Positions 19,545-28,646 of a stretch of DNA of 51,081 nt are shown in pieces. Source of the DNA: an uncultured Rhodospirillaceae bacterium. Lineage in GTDB: Bacteria > Pseudomonadota > Alphaproteobacteria > Rhodospirillales > Magnetospirillaceae. The number at the start of each line of letters is the position of its first letter. Positions within the stretch are counted from its first letter, which is position 1. The DNA is taken from NCBI GenBank assembly GCA_903941105.1, contig CAJANL010000034.1, forward strand, positions 1-51,081. The letters are read 5' to 3'. Position numbers and translations under genes: made by a program. The notes under the pieces were generated by a model. It was given only the letters and a program-made list of their open reading frames with translations, did not search any database and was not told the DNA's origin.

Positions 19545-20723
19545 TCAAACCGCCGGATGGACGGACGCCTCCGCCACCCGGAAGAACTGGGCCCTGTCGC
19601 CGAACCCGCCGAACGATTGCTCGTCGGTGCCGGTCAGCCAGCTCTGCGCGCCCAGGGCGCAAAGCTCGTCGAATAACGCATCCCGGCGGACCGCATCCAG
19701 ATGCGCCGCCACCTCGTCCAGCAGCAGCAGCGGCGCGGTGCCGCATCTTGCCGTCCGGACACGGGCCTGGGCCAGTACGATGGCCACCAGCACCGCCTTC
19801 TGCTCGCCGGTCGAGCACTGCCCGGCCGGCATGTCCTTGCCCGCGTGGCGCACCGCCAGATCGCTGCGATGCGGCCCGAAGGTCGCGGTCCCCGCCGTCT
19901 CGTCGCGCGCGCGCGCGAGTCGAAGCGTCTTGCGCATGCGGTCCTCGGCCGCGTCGGCGTCGTCGGCCAGCCAGTCCTCGACCTCGCCCGACAGCTTCAG
20001 CCGCGCCGCCGGAAAGGGGCCGATACCCTGGCGGCAGGCCTCGTCCAGCGCCGCCACCGTCCGCCGTCGCGCCGCCGCCACGGCCACCCCGTGGCGGGCC
20101 ATGGCGTCTTCCAGCGCCGTCACCCAGTCGGCATCGCCGCCGCCCGCCTTGAGTACCCGCGTGCGCTCGCGCATCGCGTGCTCGTAGGCCCCGGCCTGAC
20201 GCGCGTGGCCGGCCTCCAGCCCGAACGCCAGCCGATCGAGGAAGCGCCGCCGCCCGCCGGCCCCCTCGATGAACAGCCGGTCCATGGCCGGCGTCAGCCA
20301 CAGCGCCGAAACCAGCGCCGACAGGTCGCCGGGCTTGGCCGGTTGGCCCTCGATGCGCACCGACCGCCGCTCCGAGCCGGGCTCGACACCCGTGCCGACC
20401 TCGACCCGTCCCGCCGGCCCCTGCAACACCACCGCCACCGCCCAGGGAGCCCCGGGACCGGCGGCATGGCGGGCGACCTCCGACAGGGTGGCGCGCCGCA
20501 TGCCCCGGCCGGGGGTGAGAAAGGACAACGCCTCCAGCAGGTTGGTCTTGCCGGCTCCGTTGGGACCGGTAAGCACCACCGGCCGGCAGTCGGTCTCCAG
20601 TCGGACCCGCTCGTAGCAACGAAAGTCGCTCAGCGTCAGCCGCAGCACCGCCAGCCGGTCAGCCGTCACACCCGCCCCAACCGTCACACCCGCCCCAACC
20701 GTCACACCCGCCCCAACCGTCAC
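19545..20723 (-). CDS. recF: DNA replication and repair protein RecF
   Basis: A 392-residue SMC-like ATPase that loads RecA at single-strand gaps with RecO and RecR. Walker A GPNGAGKTN is present, and the D-loop/Walker B region LLLLDEVAAHLD near the C terminus is clear. The usual RecF N terminus (TADRLAVLRLTLSDFRCYE) is preceded by about 18 extra residues, TVGAGV repeated three times, encoded by an 18-bp tandem repeat. The GTG at 20723 overlaps the dnaN stop (GTGTGA), which suggests coupled translation. Each repeat unit supplies another in-frame GTG, down to 20669, so the true start is uncertain. Confidence 0.95.
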   Translation of the reverse strand: MTVGAGVTVGAGVTVGAGVTADRLAVLRLTLSDFRCYERVRLETDCRPVVLTGPNGAGKTNLLEALSFLTPGRGMRRATLSEVARHAAGPGAPWAVAVVLQGPAGRVEVGTGVEPGSERRSVRIEGQPAKPGDLSALVSALWLTPAMDRLFIEGAGGRRRFLDRLAFGLEAGHARQAGAYEHAMRERTRVLKAGGGDADWVTALEDAMARHGVAVAAARRRTVAALDEACRQGIGPFPAARLKLSGEVEDWLADDADAAEDRMRKTLRLARARDETAGTATFGPHRSDLAVRHAGKDMPAGQCSTGEQKAVLVAIVLAQARVRTARCGTAPLLLLDEVAAHLDAVRRDALFDELCALGAQSWLTGTDEQSFGGFGDRAQFFRVAEASVHPAV

Positions 20724-20727
20724 ACCC
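20664..20727. repeat. 18-bp tandem repeat at the dnaN/recF junction
   Basis: The unit CGTCACACCCGCCCCAAC occurs three times exactly (20664-20717) with a partial fourth to 20727. On the minus strand each unit carries a GTG codon and encodes Val-Thr-Val-Gly-Ala-Gly. The last unit overlaps the end of dnaN. Confidence 0.95.
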
Positions 20728-21838
20728 GCATCGGCATCAGCACATAGACGGCGCTGGCGTCGGCGACGTCTCGCACCACCGTCGGCGAGGCGGCGTCGGC
20801 CATGACGAAGCGGGCGGAGCCGCCCTCGACCTGCCCCAGGATGTCGAGCAGGTAGCGCGAGTTGAAGCCGATCTCCAGCGGCCCGGCGTCGTACTGGGCC
20901 TCCAGTTCCTCGACGGCGCTGCCGTTCTCGGGCGACGAGGCCGACAGGGTCAGCAGGCCCTTCTCCAGGGCCAGCTTGATGGCCCGGCTCTTTTCGGTCG
21001 AGATGGCCGAGACGCGGTCGACGGCGCCGGCGAACACCTTGACGTCGACGTCGAGCATCTTGTCATTGTCGGCCGGAATCACCCGCTCATAGTCGGGGAA
21101 GGTGCCGTCGATCAGCTTCGAGGTCAGCACCGCGCCGCCGAAGGCGAAGCGCAGCTTGGTCTCGGACAGCGACAAGGTGATGTCGCCGTCGGTCTCGTCG
21201 ATCAGCTTGCGCACCTCGTTGACCGTCTTGCGCGGCACGATGACGCCGGGCATGCCGGCGGCGCCGTCCGGCAGGGTGATCTCCACCCGGGCCAGGCGGT
21301 GACCGTCGGTGGCGACGGCCCGCAGCACGTCGCCCTGGGGCGTGCCGGCGGCGTGGAGATAGATGCCATTCAGGTAGTAGCGCGTCTCTTCGGTCGAGAT
21401 GGCGAAGCGGGTGCGGTCGATCAGCCGCTTCACCTCGGCCGACGACAGCATGAAGGTGAAGGGCAGTTCGCCGCCCGACAGTACCGGGAAGTCCTCCACC
21501 GGCAGGCAGGCCAGCGAAAACTTGGAGCGGCCGGAGCGCAGAGTCAGCTGTCCGTCGTCGGCGTGATACTCGATCTCCACCTGCGAGCCGTCGGGCAGCT
21601 TGCGCACGATCTCGTAGAAGGTGTGGGCCGGCGCGGTGGTGGCGCCCGGCCGCACCACGTCGGCGGCCACGGATTCGATGATGTCGAGATCCATGTCGGT
21701 GGCGTTCAGCAGCAAGGTCCCTTGACGGCCCTCAAGCTTGACGTTGGACAGTATGGGAATGGTGGTGCGGCGTTCGACGACGCTCTGCACGTGGGCCAGC
21801 GACTTCAACAGCGCGGCGCGCTCGATGGTCAGTTTCAT
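20720..21838 (-). CDS. dnaN: DNA polymerase III beta sliding clamp
   Basis: A 372-residue processivity clamp that tethers the replicative polymerase. It begins MKLTIERAALLKSLAHVQSV and contains the typical domain-1 motif RRTTIPILSNVKLE, ATDMDLDI, and the closing YVLMPMRV. The length matches the family. ATG 21838 is chosen over the in-frame ATG at 21859 because conserved clamp N termini begin MKLTIE. recF overlaps its stop codon. dnaA, often the upstream neighbour, is absent; a polysaccharide cluster lies there instead. Confidence 0.97.
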   Translation of the reverse strand: MKLTIERAALLKSLAHVQSVVERRTTIPILSNVKLEGRQGTLLLNATDMDLDIIESVAADVVRPGATTAPAHTFYEIVRKLPDGSQVEIEYHADDGQLTLRSGRSKFSLACLPVEDFPVLSGGELPFTFMLSSAEVKRLIDRTRFAISTEETRYYLNGIYLHAAGTPQGDVLRAVATDGHRLARVEITLPDGAAGMPGVIVPRKTVNEVRKLIDETDGDITLSLSETKLRFAFGGAVLTSKLIDGTFPDYERVIPADNDKMLDVDVKVFAGAVDRVSAISTEKSRAIKLALEKGLLTLSASSPENGSAVEELEAQYDAGPLEIGFNSRYLLDILGQVEGGSARFVMADAASPTVVRDVADASAVYVLMPMRV

Positions 21839-21895
21839 GGCGTTCTGCGGGCACCCCAAGTGGACATGCGCTCCCCACCCTCGGCAGGGTGCGGC

Positions 21896-21904
21896 AGTAT
21901 ATCA
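21896..21904 (-). promoter_or_regulatory. Possible extended -10 promoter for dnaN
   Basis: On the minus strand TGATATACT forms an extended -10 (TGn plus TATACT), about 58 bp before the dnaN ATG. The -35 is weak. A small hairpin, CACCCT-CGGC-AGGGTG, lies in the predicted leader at 21876-21891. Confidence 0.45.
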
Positions 21905-21956
21905 CAAGCGTTTGGTTCCAAAAGCTCTTTCCACCCCGCGCGGTCAACGCGAAGGG

Positions 21957-23042
21957 CTAGCCGGCCACCAGCCGTGCGACGGCCCTCTCGCCATAGTCGC
22001 TCCACGAGAACCCCGCCTCCACCGCGGCACGGCCGGCGCGGCCCAACTCGGCTCGGAGCCGGCGATCTGCCGCCAGCCCGGCCAGGGCCGTGGCCAGTGC
22101 GGCGGTGTCGACAGCGGGGACCAGGGTGACGGCGGCGCCGATATCTTCGGCGCCGGTCTCCGGGGTGGCGACGCAGGGCAGGCCGCTGGCCAGGGCCTGC
22201 AGCAGCACCAGCGGTAGCCCCTCCTCCAGGGACGGGAGCACGAACATGTCGGCGGCACGGTACTCGGCCGCCAGGGCTTCGCCGGGCAGCGGGCCACGCA
22301 GGATGGCGTTGGGCGGTAGGGCGGGACGGAAGCCGGGCTCCAGCGGCCCCACCAGATGGAGGTCGAGGTCGAGGCCCGCCACCGCCTCCAGCAGCCAGGG
22401 CACCCCCTTGCGCACCCCCACCCGGCCGACGAACAGGGCGCGGGGCCGTGGCCGCACCGGCGGCGCGGCGGCGGGGTGAAAGCGGGCAAGGTCGGCGCCG
22501 TAGGGGTTGACCCGCAATTTCGCCGCCGCGATGCCGTGCGCCACGAAGGTTGCGGCAGCGAAACGGGTGGGCACCGAGATGGCGTCGGCGGCGGCGTATT
22601 CGGCCTCCTCTCGGGCGATCATCGCCGGATCGACGGCGTGCGGCTGGCCGGCGCGGGCCATCACCTCGGCCTGATGGCGGATATGGCTGGAGCCGCGCTC
22701 GATCACCACCACCATGCCGCGCGCCCGGGCGGCGGGTATGGCCTCCAGCGTGGCGCCGCTCCAGCCTATCAGGATGTCGCCGTCGAGATGGCGGGCGACG
22801 AAGCGGGCGAAGGCGGCGCCGATGGCCACGTCGGACGGCCAACCGAGACCCAGCCGGTCACGGCCGCGCCGCGCCAGTTCCAGCCACGGCGCCGTCGCCA
22901 GCGGCAGCCCGGCCGGCAGGAGCCGCCGCGCCACCGGGGCGGGGTAGGTGGTAAGCAGCCGCGCCAGCCCGCCGCGGGCGTGTAGTTCGGTTGCCAGTTC
23001 GAAGCCGTGGAAGCGGCCGTGCACCGCCACCAGCGCCCTCAC
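21957..23042 (-). CDS. Glycosyltransferase family 4 protein
   Basis: A 361-residue GT-B glycosyltransferase, probably adding a sugar to a lipid-linked surface glycan at the cytoplasmic membrane. The C-terminal nucleotide-sugar half contains ALFVGRVGVRKGVPWLLEAV and the EX7E motif within PSLEEGLPLVLLQALASG. The N-terminal acceptor half carries IERGSSHIRHQ, typical of family 4. The GTG at 23042 overlaps the preceding gene's TGA (GTGA), so translation is probably coupled. It is the last gene of the minus-strand polysaccharide operon, 118 bp from dnaN. Confidence 0.88.
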   Translation of the reverse strand: MRALVAVHGRFHGFELATELHARGGLARLLTTYPAPVARRLLPAGLPLATAPWLELARRGRDRLGLGWPSDVAIGAAFARFVARHLDGDILIGWSGATLEAIPAARARGMVVVIERGSSHIRHQAEVMARAGQPHAVDPAMIAREEAEYAAADAISVPTRFAAATFVAHGIAAAKLRVNPYGADLARFHPAAAPPVRPRPRALFVGRVGVRKGVPWLLEAVAGLDLDLHLVGPLEPGFRPALPPNAILRGPLPGEALAAEYRAADMFVLPSLEEGLPLVLLQALASGLPCVATPETGAEDIGAAVTLVPAVDTAALATALAGLAADRRLRAELGRAGRAAVEAGFSWSDYGERAVARLVAG

Positions 23043-24244
23043 GGCACGACCTCCCGCAGCACGTGTTCCAGCTCCTCGGCCTGGCCTTCCCAGGAATAGG
23101 CGGCAAGGCGGATACGATCGACCTCGACCGGGCGGTCGCGCCGCGCCCAGGCGGCGGCGCAGACCTCGGCCAGCGAGCGCGGGCCGTTGCAGGATCCCAG
23201 TTCGCCCTTGACCTCGGCGGCGATGCGCACCGCCTCGGCGCCTTCGGCGGGGATCGAGACCATGGGACGGCCGGCGCACAGCAGTTCGAGCACCTTGTGG
23301 TGGAACCAGTCGGGACCGGCGGTGCTCTTGGCGTAGAGATTGAGGAAGGCCTCGCGCTGCAATTCCACCAGCCGCTTCAGGGGCAGGAAGGGGTGGATCT
23401 CCACCCTGCATAGCCGCGACAGCCGGGCGGCGCTTTCGGCCATGGCGGCGTGCTCGGTGCCGGCATAGGTGAACACCACACCGGTCCGCTCGGCCTCGGG
23501 CAGCCGTTCCAGCCAGTCCACCGCCCCGGCGACCATGGCCGCGCCCAGGCCGTACAGCCCGCCGGTGACCAGCAGGCGGAAGCCCGCCCCCGAGGGATAG
23601 GTCCAGGCCAGCTCGCGCGGAAAGCCGGAATGCACCACCGTGCCCGGCACCGGGAACAGCCGGCAGGCCGCCTCCAGGTGCGAGCCCGACAGGGTGGTCA
23701 TGGCGGCAGCATCCTTGAACCGCCAAGCCAGCAGGCTTCGGAACGGCGCCGGAATGAAGGCCTGCCACGAGTCCTTGACGTCCATCACCCAGGGGCTGCC
23801 GGCCAGCCGCGCCAGCTTGCGGGCGATCAACCAGGCATCGGTATTGCCGAAGGTGCCCAGCGTCACCTCGGGGCGGAAGGTTTTGGCCAGATTCCCCCAA
23901 TAGGGCCGCGTGCCGCGGTACCAGTCTGGGAAGACGCCGCCATGGGTGAGATACAGCCAGGAAATCACCGCCACGCGCAGCGGACGCGGCAAGGTGCCGG
24001 CCCGCAGGGAGGCCATCAACGGCGACGGAGCCGGCGGGCAGCCGAGCACGAAGGGCCGCGACCAGTCGTGGGCCGCCAACGCCGCCTCGATATCCACCGG
24101 CTGCGGATCATCGGGATGCAGCGACTGGGTCAGTAGCACCACCTGATGGCCACGCCCGGCCAACCCCTCGGCCAGCGAGCGCAGCCGCACGCCGGCGATG
24201 TGCTGCGCGTCGGGGTGGAGATGGTTGACGAAGACGGCGCGCAT
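23039..24244 (-). CDS. Glycosyltransferase (GT-B, family 4-like)
   Basis: A 401-residue glycosyltransferase. The N-terminal half has VNHLHPDAQHIAGVRLRSLA and a GRGHQVVLLTQ strand-turn. The C-terminal half has DWFHHKVLELLCAGRPMVSI, where the usual EX7E becomes a KVLELL...A variant, seen in a divergent group of such enzymes. No signal peptide. Four bases overlap with the downstream glycosyltransferase, and it follows asnB by only 4 bp, so it lies inside a tight operon. Donor and acceptor unknown. Confidence 0.82.
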   Translation of the reverse strand: MRAVFVNHLHPDAQHIAGVRLRSLAEGLAGRGHQVVLLTQSLHPDDPQPVDIEAALAAHDWSRPFVLGCPPAPSPLMASLRAGTLPRPLRVAVISWLYLTHGGVFPDWYRGTRPYWGNLAKTFRPEVTLGTFGNTDAWLIARKLARLAGSPWVMDVKDSWQAFIPAPFRSLLAWRFKDAAAMTTLSGSHLEAACRLFPVPGTVVHSGFPRELAWTYPSGAGFRLLVTGGLYGLGAAMVAGAVDWLERLPEAERTGVVFTYAGTEHAAMAESAARLSRLCRVEIHPFLPLKRLVELQREAFLNLYAKSTAGPDWFHHKVLELLCAGRPMVSIPAEGAEAVRIAAEVKGELGSCNGPRSLAEVCAAAWARRDRPVEVDRIRLAAYSWEGQAEELEHVLREVVP

Positions 24245-24248
24245 GGCC

Positions 24249-26147
24249 TTACCCGAAGGCCGAAAGGCGGGGGCTTTGGCGCGCCCGCTCGACGAAATGG
24301 CGCCGCCACGACTCGGCCATCAACGGCTGCCACAGCGGCCAGGCGAGATGATGCTCGCCCCGGCGCAGACGCCTGACCACCGAGCGCCACCAGCCGACGT
24401 TCCACAGCCCCGAGGCCTTGAAGCCGGAGTCCTCGACCATGGCCTCGGCCTCGGCCAGCAGCCCCCCGGCGAACCACTGGTCCTGCGGCGGCAGGAAGCC
24501 CTGCTTGTTCCAGCGGGTGCGCACGCCCTCGGGCAGGATGCCGGTCATGGCGTCGCGCAGCAGCCGCTTGGTCTGGGCCCCGCCCATCAGGTGAGCGGGC
24601 GGCAGCGACAGTGCCAGCTCGATGATGCGGTGGTCGAGGAACGGCAGCCGCACCTCGCGCGAATGGGCCATGGAATTGCGGTCGCCATAGCGCAGCAGCA
24701 CCGGCAGGAAGGCGGCGAATGAATCCCGCTTCAAGGCGGCGGCCAGCGGATGCAGCCCGGCGGTGTCGAGGGCGGCCGGCGGCGTCGCCTCGACCCGGCG
24801 GGCCAACGCGGGCGACAGACCGAACAGTACGTCGGAGCCCCTGCCGCTCAGGGTGGCCAGCCGGCGGCGGACACGCCCCGGCAACCGCTTCGACAGCGCC
24901 TGGCGGGGCGAATCCAGCGCCGCCGGATAGCGTGCCCGGATGGCGGCCTCCTCGTCAGCGCGCTCGGGGGCAGGCAGGGCGGCAAGATAGGACTGGAAAT
25001 ACTGCTCGTAGCCGCCCAGTACCTCGTCGGCCCCCTGACCGTCGAGCAGCACGGTGACGCCGTCCTCGCGTGCCCGGCGGAAGACGCACCACTGGGCGTA
25101 TTGGCTGGAACTGCCCACCGGCAGCTCGTTCATCCACAGGAACTCGGGCAGTTCGGCCAGGAAGCCGTCGGCCTTGGGCTCGACCACATGGGCGGTGGCA
25201 CCGGTGGCCTTGATCACCGTCTCGGCATAGGCCCACTCGTCGGCGGAGGTGCCGGGAAAGCGCCCGACAAAGACGTGGTAGTCGACGCCCTCGCCCAGCA
25301 GGCGCCGTGCCAGGCAGACGATGGCCGACGAATCCAGGCCACCCGACAGGCAGGAGCCCACCGGCACGTCGCTGCGCAGGCGCAGGCGCACTGAGTCCTC
25401 CAGCAGGTCGCGCAACCGCGCCGCCGCCTCGCCAGAGGAAATGCCGGCATGTTGGGCCACCGCACCGGGCTGCCAATAGCGCCGGATGCGGCTGTGCAGT
25501 GTCTCCAGGTCGAGGCTCAGGCATTCGCCGGGCAGCAACTGGCGGATGGCGGGGAACACGGTGTCGCGGCCGTCGTCGAGGCCTTGGGTCGGCCGCCGGA
25601 CGAAGCGCGCCAGCGGCAGCGGCGACCACTCGGGCGAGACCTCGTCCAGCGCCAGCAGCGCCTTGTACTCCGAAGCGAAGGCGAACAGGCCGGGCAATTC
25701 GGCGAACAGGAACGGCTTCTCGCCGAAGCGGTCACGGGCGGCGAACAGACGGCGCTGCCGCTGGTCGATCAGGGCGAAGGCGAACATGCCGTTGAGGCGC
25801 TCGACCACCCCCTCGCCCCACCGCCGCCAGCCGGCCAGCAGCACCTCGGTGTCGGACCGGCTGCGAAACGTTTCGCCCAGCCCAGCCAACTCCGATCGCA
25901 GTTCGAGGAAATTATAGATCTCGCCGTTGAACACAACCACTAGCCCGTCGGCCTCCATCGGCTGGTGCCCGGCCGCCGAGGTGTCGAGGATGGACAGCCG
26001 CCGATGGCCCAGCGCGGCGCGGCCGTCCGGCGCCGCCCACAGGCCATAGTCGTCGGGGCCGCGATGGCTCATGCGCGCCGTCATGGCGCCCACGGCGGCG
26101 GCGTTGACGGGACGGGGGGAGGCCAGCAGGCCGGCGATGCCGCACAT
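24249..26147 (-). CDS. asnB: Asparagine synthase (glutamine-hydrolysing)-type amidotransferase
   Basis: A 632-residue two-domain enzyme. The N-terminal glutaminase begins MCGIAG with the nucleophile Cys2 and contains SHRGPDDYG and NGEIYNF. The C-terminal synthetase domain has the pyrophosphate loop SGGLDSSA at about 262-269 and DGQGADEVLGGYEQY. The reaction is amidation of a carboxylate using glutamine and ATP. In a glycosyltransferase cluster, such homologues often amidate uronic acids or related surface sugars; that role is inferred from context here. ATG 26147 is 4 bp after the flippase gene. Confidence 0.9.
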   Translation of the reverse strand: MCGIAGLLASPRPVNAAAVGAMTARMSHRGPDDYGLWAAPDGRAALGHRRLSILDTSAAGHQPMEADGLVVVFNGEIYNFLELRSELAGLGETFRSRSDTEVLLAGWRRWGEGVVERLNGMFAFALIDQRQRRLFAARDRFGEKPFLFAELPGLFAFASEYKALLALDEVSPEWSPLPLARFVRRPTQGLDDGRDTVFPAIRQLLPGECLSLDLETLHSRIRRYWQPGAVAQHAGISSGEAAARLRDLLEDSVRLRLRSDVPVGSCLSGGLDSSAIVCLARRLLGEGVDYHVFVGRFPGTSADEWAYAETVIKATGATAHVVEPKADGFLAELPEFLWMNELPVGSSSQYAQWCVFRRAREDGVTVLLDGQGADEVLGGYEQYFQSYLAALPAPERADEEAAIRARYPAALDSPRQALSKRLPGRVRRRLATLSGRGSDVLFGLSPALARRVEATPPAALDTAGLHPLAAALKRDSFAAFLPVLLRYGDRNSMAHSREVRLPFLDHRIIELALSLPPAHLMGGAQTKRLLRDAMTGILPEGVRTRWNKQGFLPPQDQWFAGGLLAEAEAMVEDSGFKASGLWNVGWWRSVVRRLRRGEHHLAWPLWQPLMAESWRRHFVERARQSPRLSAFG

Positions 26148-26151
26148 GGCG

Positions 26152-27381
26152 CTATGCCCTCCGGTCCAGGGCCAGCCAGCCCTCGATGGTGAGGAAGGCG
26201 GCGGCGAAGGCCAGCGACAGCCCCATGGCAAGGGCGGGCCCCGGCTCGACCCAGCCCAGCACCGCCGACAGGAAAGCGACGCCGAAGCCGGCATACTGTG
26301 CCAATCGTGCCACCATCAGCGCCCGCGCCCGCCGCGTCGACAGGCAATAGGTGCGGTCGGTCTCGAACAGGGTCAGGAACAGCACCAGTCCCGACAGGAT
26401 GGCCAGCAGCGACGCAGCGGGCCGCCACGCCTCGCCGAACACGATGGGGACGATGGGATCGGCGAAGGCCGCCGCCAGGCCCGCCGCCGGCACCAGCACC
26501 ACCGCCGACAGCATCAGCGCGTGGCGACGGCCGGCTTCGCGATGGCGGGCATCCTCGGTGCGGCCGAACCATACCCCGGCCACCCGGCTGATGAACGGGG
26601 TGAGAAACTGGTGCGGCACCGAGGCGAGCCGCCACGCCTGGAACAGGTAGCCGGTGACGGTCAAGCCGGCCAGCCCGCCCGCCGCCAGGATGACCAGACG
26701 CTGGAAGCTGCCGTCCAGCACGCTGTCGAGCCAGACTCCGCGCCCCTCGCGGAAGATGGCGCGCCATTCGGCGGCGAGCAGCCGTGCCGGACGGCGCCAC
26801 GCGATGCCGCCCACCAGTGCCAGCCCGGCCAGCATCGTGCCGGCGAGAACCGCCTCGCGCAGATAGAGCGCCGCCACCCCGAACCCGGCCGCCGCCAGCG
26901 CCACGGCGCTGCCATGGGCCAGCAGGGCGGACAACGTCTCGATGCCGGCCAGACGGGCGAAGGGCATGGAGCGCTCGAAGAAGGCCCGCACCTGATTGGT
27001 CCAGTGAGCCACCGCCATGGCCGCCACCAGCACCACCTCGAACGGCGATTCGAGGCCCGAGATGGCCAGCCACGCCAGCGTCGCTCCAGTGGCCAGCACC
27101 GTCTCGGCCAGCACGGCGGTGGCATAGGCGTCGCGGCGGCGCTGGTCCAACTCGCCGGCGGGGCAGCGGATGATGAGGACGTTGATGCGCAGGCTGAGTA
27201 GCGAGAACGCCATCCCCGCCCCCGCCCACACTACGGCGAAGCGGCCGAAGCCATCGGGGGCGATCAGGCGGACCAGGATGAGATTGGCGGCGAACGCCAC
27301 CAGGGCCTGCACCATGGAACCGCCCGCCAGCAGCATGCTCGCGCGGCCGAAGACGGTCTGCACCAGGCTGGCGGGCGTCAT
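26152..27381 (-). CDS. Polysaccharide flippase / oligosaccharide export membrane protein (Wzx-like)
   Basis: A 409-residue polytopic protein with about 11-12 hydrophobic helices, starting FGRASMLLAGGSMVQALVAF and NLILVRLIAPDGFGRFAV, quoted separately. The motif RLIAPDGFGRFAVV matches the first repeat of MATE/MOP-superfamily polysaccharide exporters (RfbX/Wzx). It would flip lipid-linked sugar units to the periplasm. ATG 27381 is chosen because the first helix begins there. It overlaps neither neighbour but is 4 bp from asnB and 14 bp from the upstream glycosyltransferase gene. Confidence 0.83.
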   Translation of the reverse strand: MTPASLVQTVFGRASMLLAGGSMVQALVAFAANLILVRLIAPDGFGRFAVVWAGAGMAFSLLSLRINVLIIRCPAGELDQRRRDAYATAVLAETVLATGATLAWLAISGLESPFEVVLVAAMAVAHWTNQVRAFFERSMPFARLAGIETLSALLAHGSAVALAAAGFGVAALYLREAVLAGTMLAGLALVGGIAWRRPARLLAAEWRAIFREGRGVWLDSVLDGSFQRLVILAAGGLAGLTVTGYLFQAWRLASVPHQFLTPFISRVAGVWFGRTEDARHREAGRRHALMLSAVVLVPAAGLAAAFADPIVPIVFGEAWRPAASLLAILSGLVLFLTLFETDRTYCLSTRRARALMVARLAQYAGFGVAFLSAVLGWVEPGPALAMGLSLAFAAAFLTIEGWLALDRRA

Positions 27382-27395
27382 GGCCCCACGCCCGG

Positions 27396-28538
27396 TCAGC
27401 TGCTGCCGGCCATTTGCTGCAGCGTGGCCAGCAGACGCTCCACATGGGCGTTCCAGCCAAAGCGGCGGGCGACCCGCTTCAGGCTCTGCTCGGTCAGCCA
27501 GGCACGCAGCTCGGGGTCGGCATCCAGCTCGCGGATGCATTGGGCAAGGTGTTCCGGGTCGTAGGGCGAATGGTAAAGTGCCGCCGGGCCGCAGATCTCG
27601 CGGCAGGTCAGCGTATCGGCGGCGACGATGGGAATGCCGGCCGCCATGGCCTCCACCAACGGATGGCCGAAGGTCTCGGACACCGAGGGGAAGACGAAGA
27701 CATCGTGCTCGGCATAGGCGCCGGGCAACTCGGGATAGGGAATGCCACCCAGCGATACCAGATCGGCCAACCCGCCCTCCGAGAGCTTCTGGTATTCGCG
27801 CCGGCCCAGCGGCCACAGGGCGAATTCCGGCCGGGTCATGGTGATGCGGGCATGGGCGGGGATGCCCTGTTCACCGAGAATCCGGGTGGCCTGCGCCAGG
27901 GTCAGCGGGTTCTTGTGCGGATAGTAGACCGAGACGTAGAGCAGCCGCAGGCCGCCATCGGCGCGCCACTGCCGCAGGCGCGGCCGGCGGAACATCTCGA
28001 CATAGGTGCCGTAGTGGTTGACCACCGCCCGGTCCTTGAGGTCGGGGGCGGTGCTCAGCACCCAGTCACGCATGGTTTCCGAAGGAAACATCACCACGGT
28101 GGAATGCCGCGCCGAGGAAATCATCAGGCTGCGGCGAACCTCGGCCTCGGCGCGGTAGCGCGGTCCCATGCGCGGCAGCACGTGGCGGCGATAGAGCGGG
28201 TTGAACAGGCCGCCCTCGCGCAGCAGCAGCAGCTGCGGCAACGGCGAGGACAGCACCGCGTAATTGGCCGAGGAGAACACCACATCGGCGCCGGAGGCGC
28301 GGATTTCGTCACGCCACGCCGTCTGTTCCCACATCAGCCGGCGCAGTGCCCCGAAATTGGCGGCGGGCGACGACACCAGACGGGCGCCGGAGCCGGGACC
28401 AATGCCGGCACCGGGAAAGCCGGGCGGAACGTTGATGGTGGCGGTCAGGCCGCGATTATTGAGCTCGCGGCACAAGTTGGCGGTATAGGTGAGGATACCG
28501 CCCCGTTTGGCCGAAACCGCATTGACCAGAACATGCAT
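27396..28538 (-). CDS. Glycosyltransferase family 1/4 protein
   Basis: A 380-residue GT-B glycosyltransferase with the start MHVLVNAVSAKRGGILTYTA, a glycine-rich acceptor-side loop. The donor half has LLYVSVYYPHKNPLTLAQA and the EX7E motif in PSVSETFGHPLVEAMAAG, then GIPIVAADTLTCREICG. It starts at ATG 28538 and is the first gene of the minus-strand operon (28538 to 21957). A divergent glycosyltransferase starts at 28647, leaving a 108-bp AT-richer gap for both promoters. Confidence 0.9.
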   Translation of the reverse strand: MHVLVNAVSAKRGGILTYTANLCRELNNRGLTATINVPPGFPGAGIGPGSGARLVSSPAANFGALRRLMWEQTAWRDEIRASGADVVFSSANYAVLSSPLPQLLLLREGGLFNPLYRRHVLPRMGPRYRAEAEVRRSLMISSARHSTVVMFPSETMRDWVLSTAPDLKDRAVVNHYGTYVEMFRRPRLRQWRADGGLRLLYVSVYYPHKNPLTLAQATRILGEQGIPAHARITMTRPEFALWPLGRREYQKLSEGGLADLVSLGGIPYPELPGAYAEHDVFVFPSVSETFGHPLVEAMAAGIPIVAADTLTCREICGPAALYHSPYDPEHLAQCIRELDADPELRAWLTEQSLKRVARRFGWNAHVERLLATLQQMAGSS

Positions 28539-28646
28539 GACAGGCCGACCGCCGGTTCCGATTAATCTTTGTGGGATGAACGAAGCACTTTTGTAGAAGG
28601 ATTATGTCGTTTAAACAAGCACAGCTTCCTTAACAGGACGGTCGCA

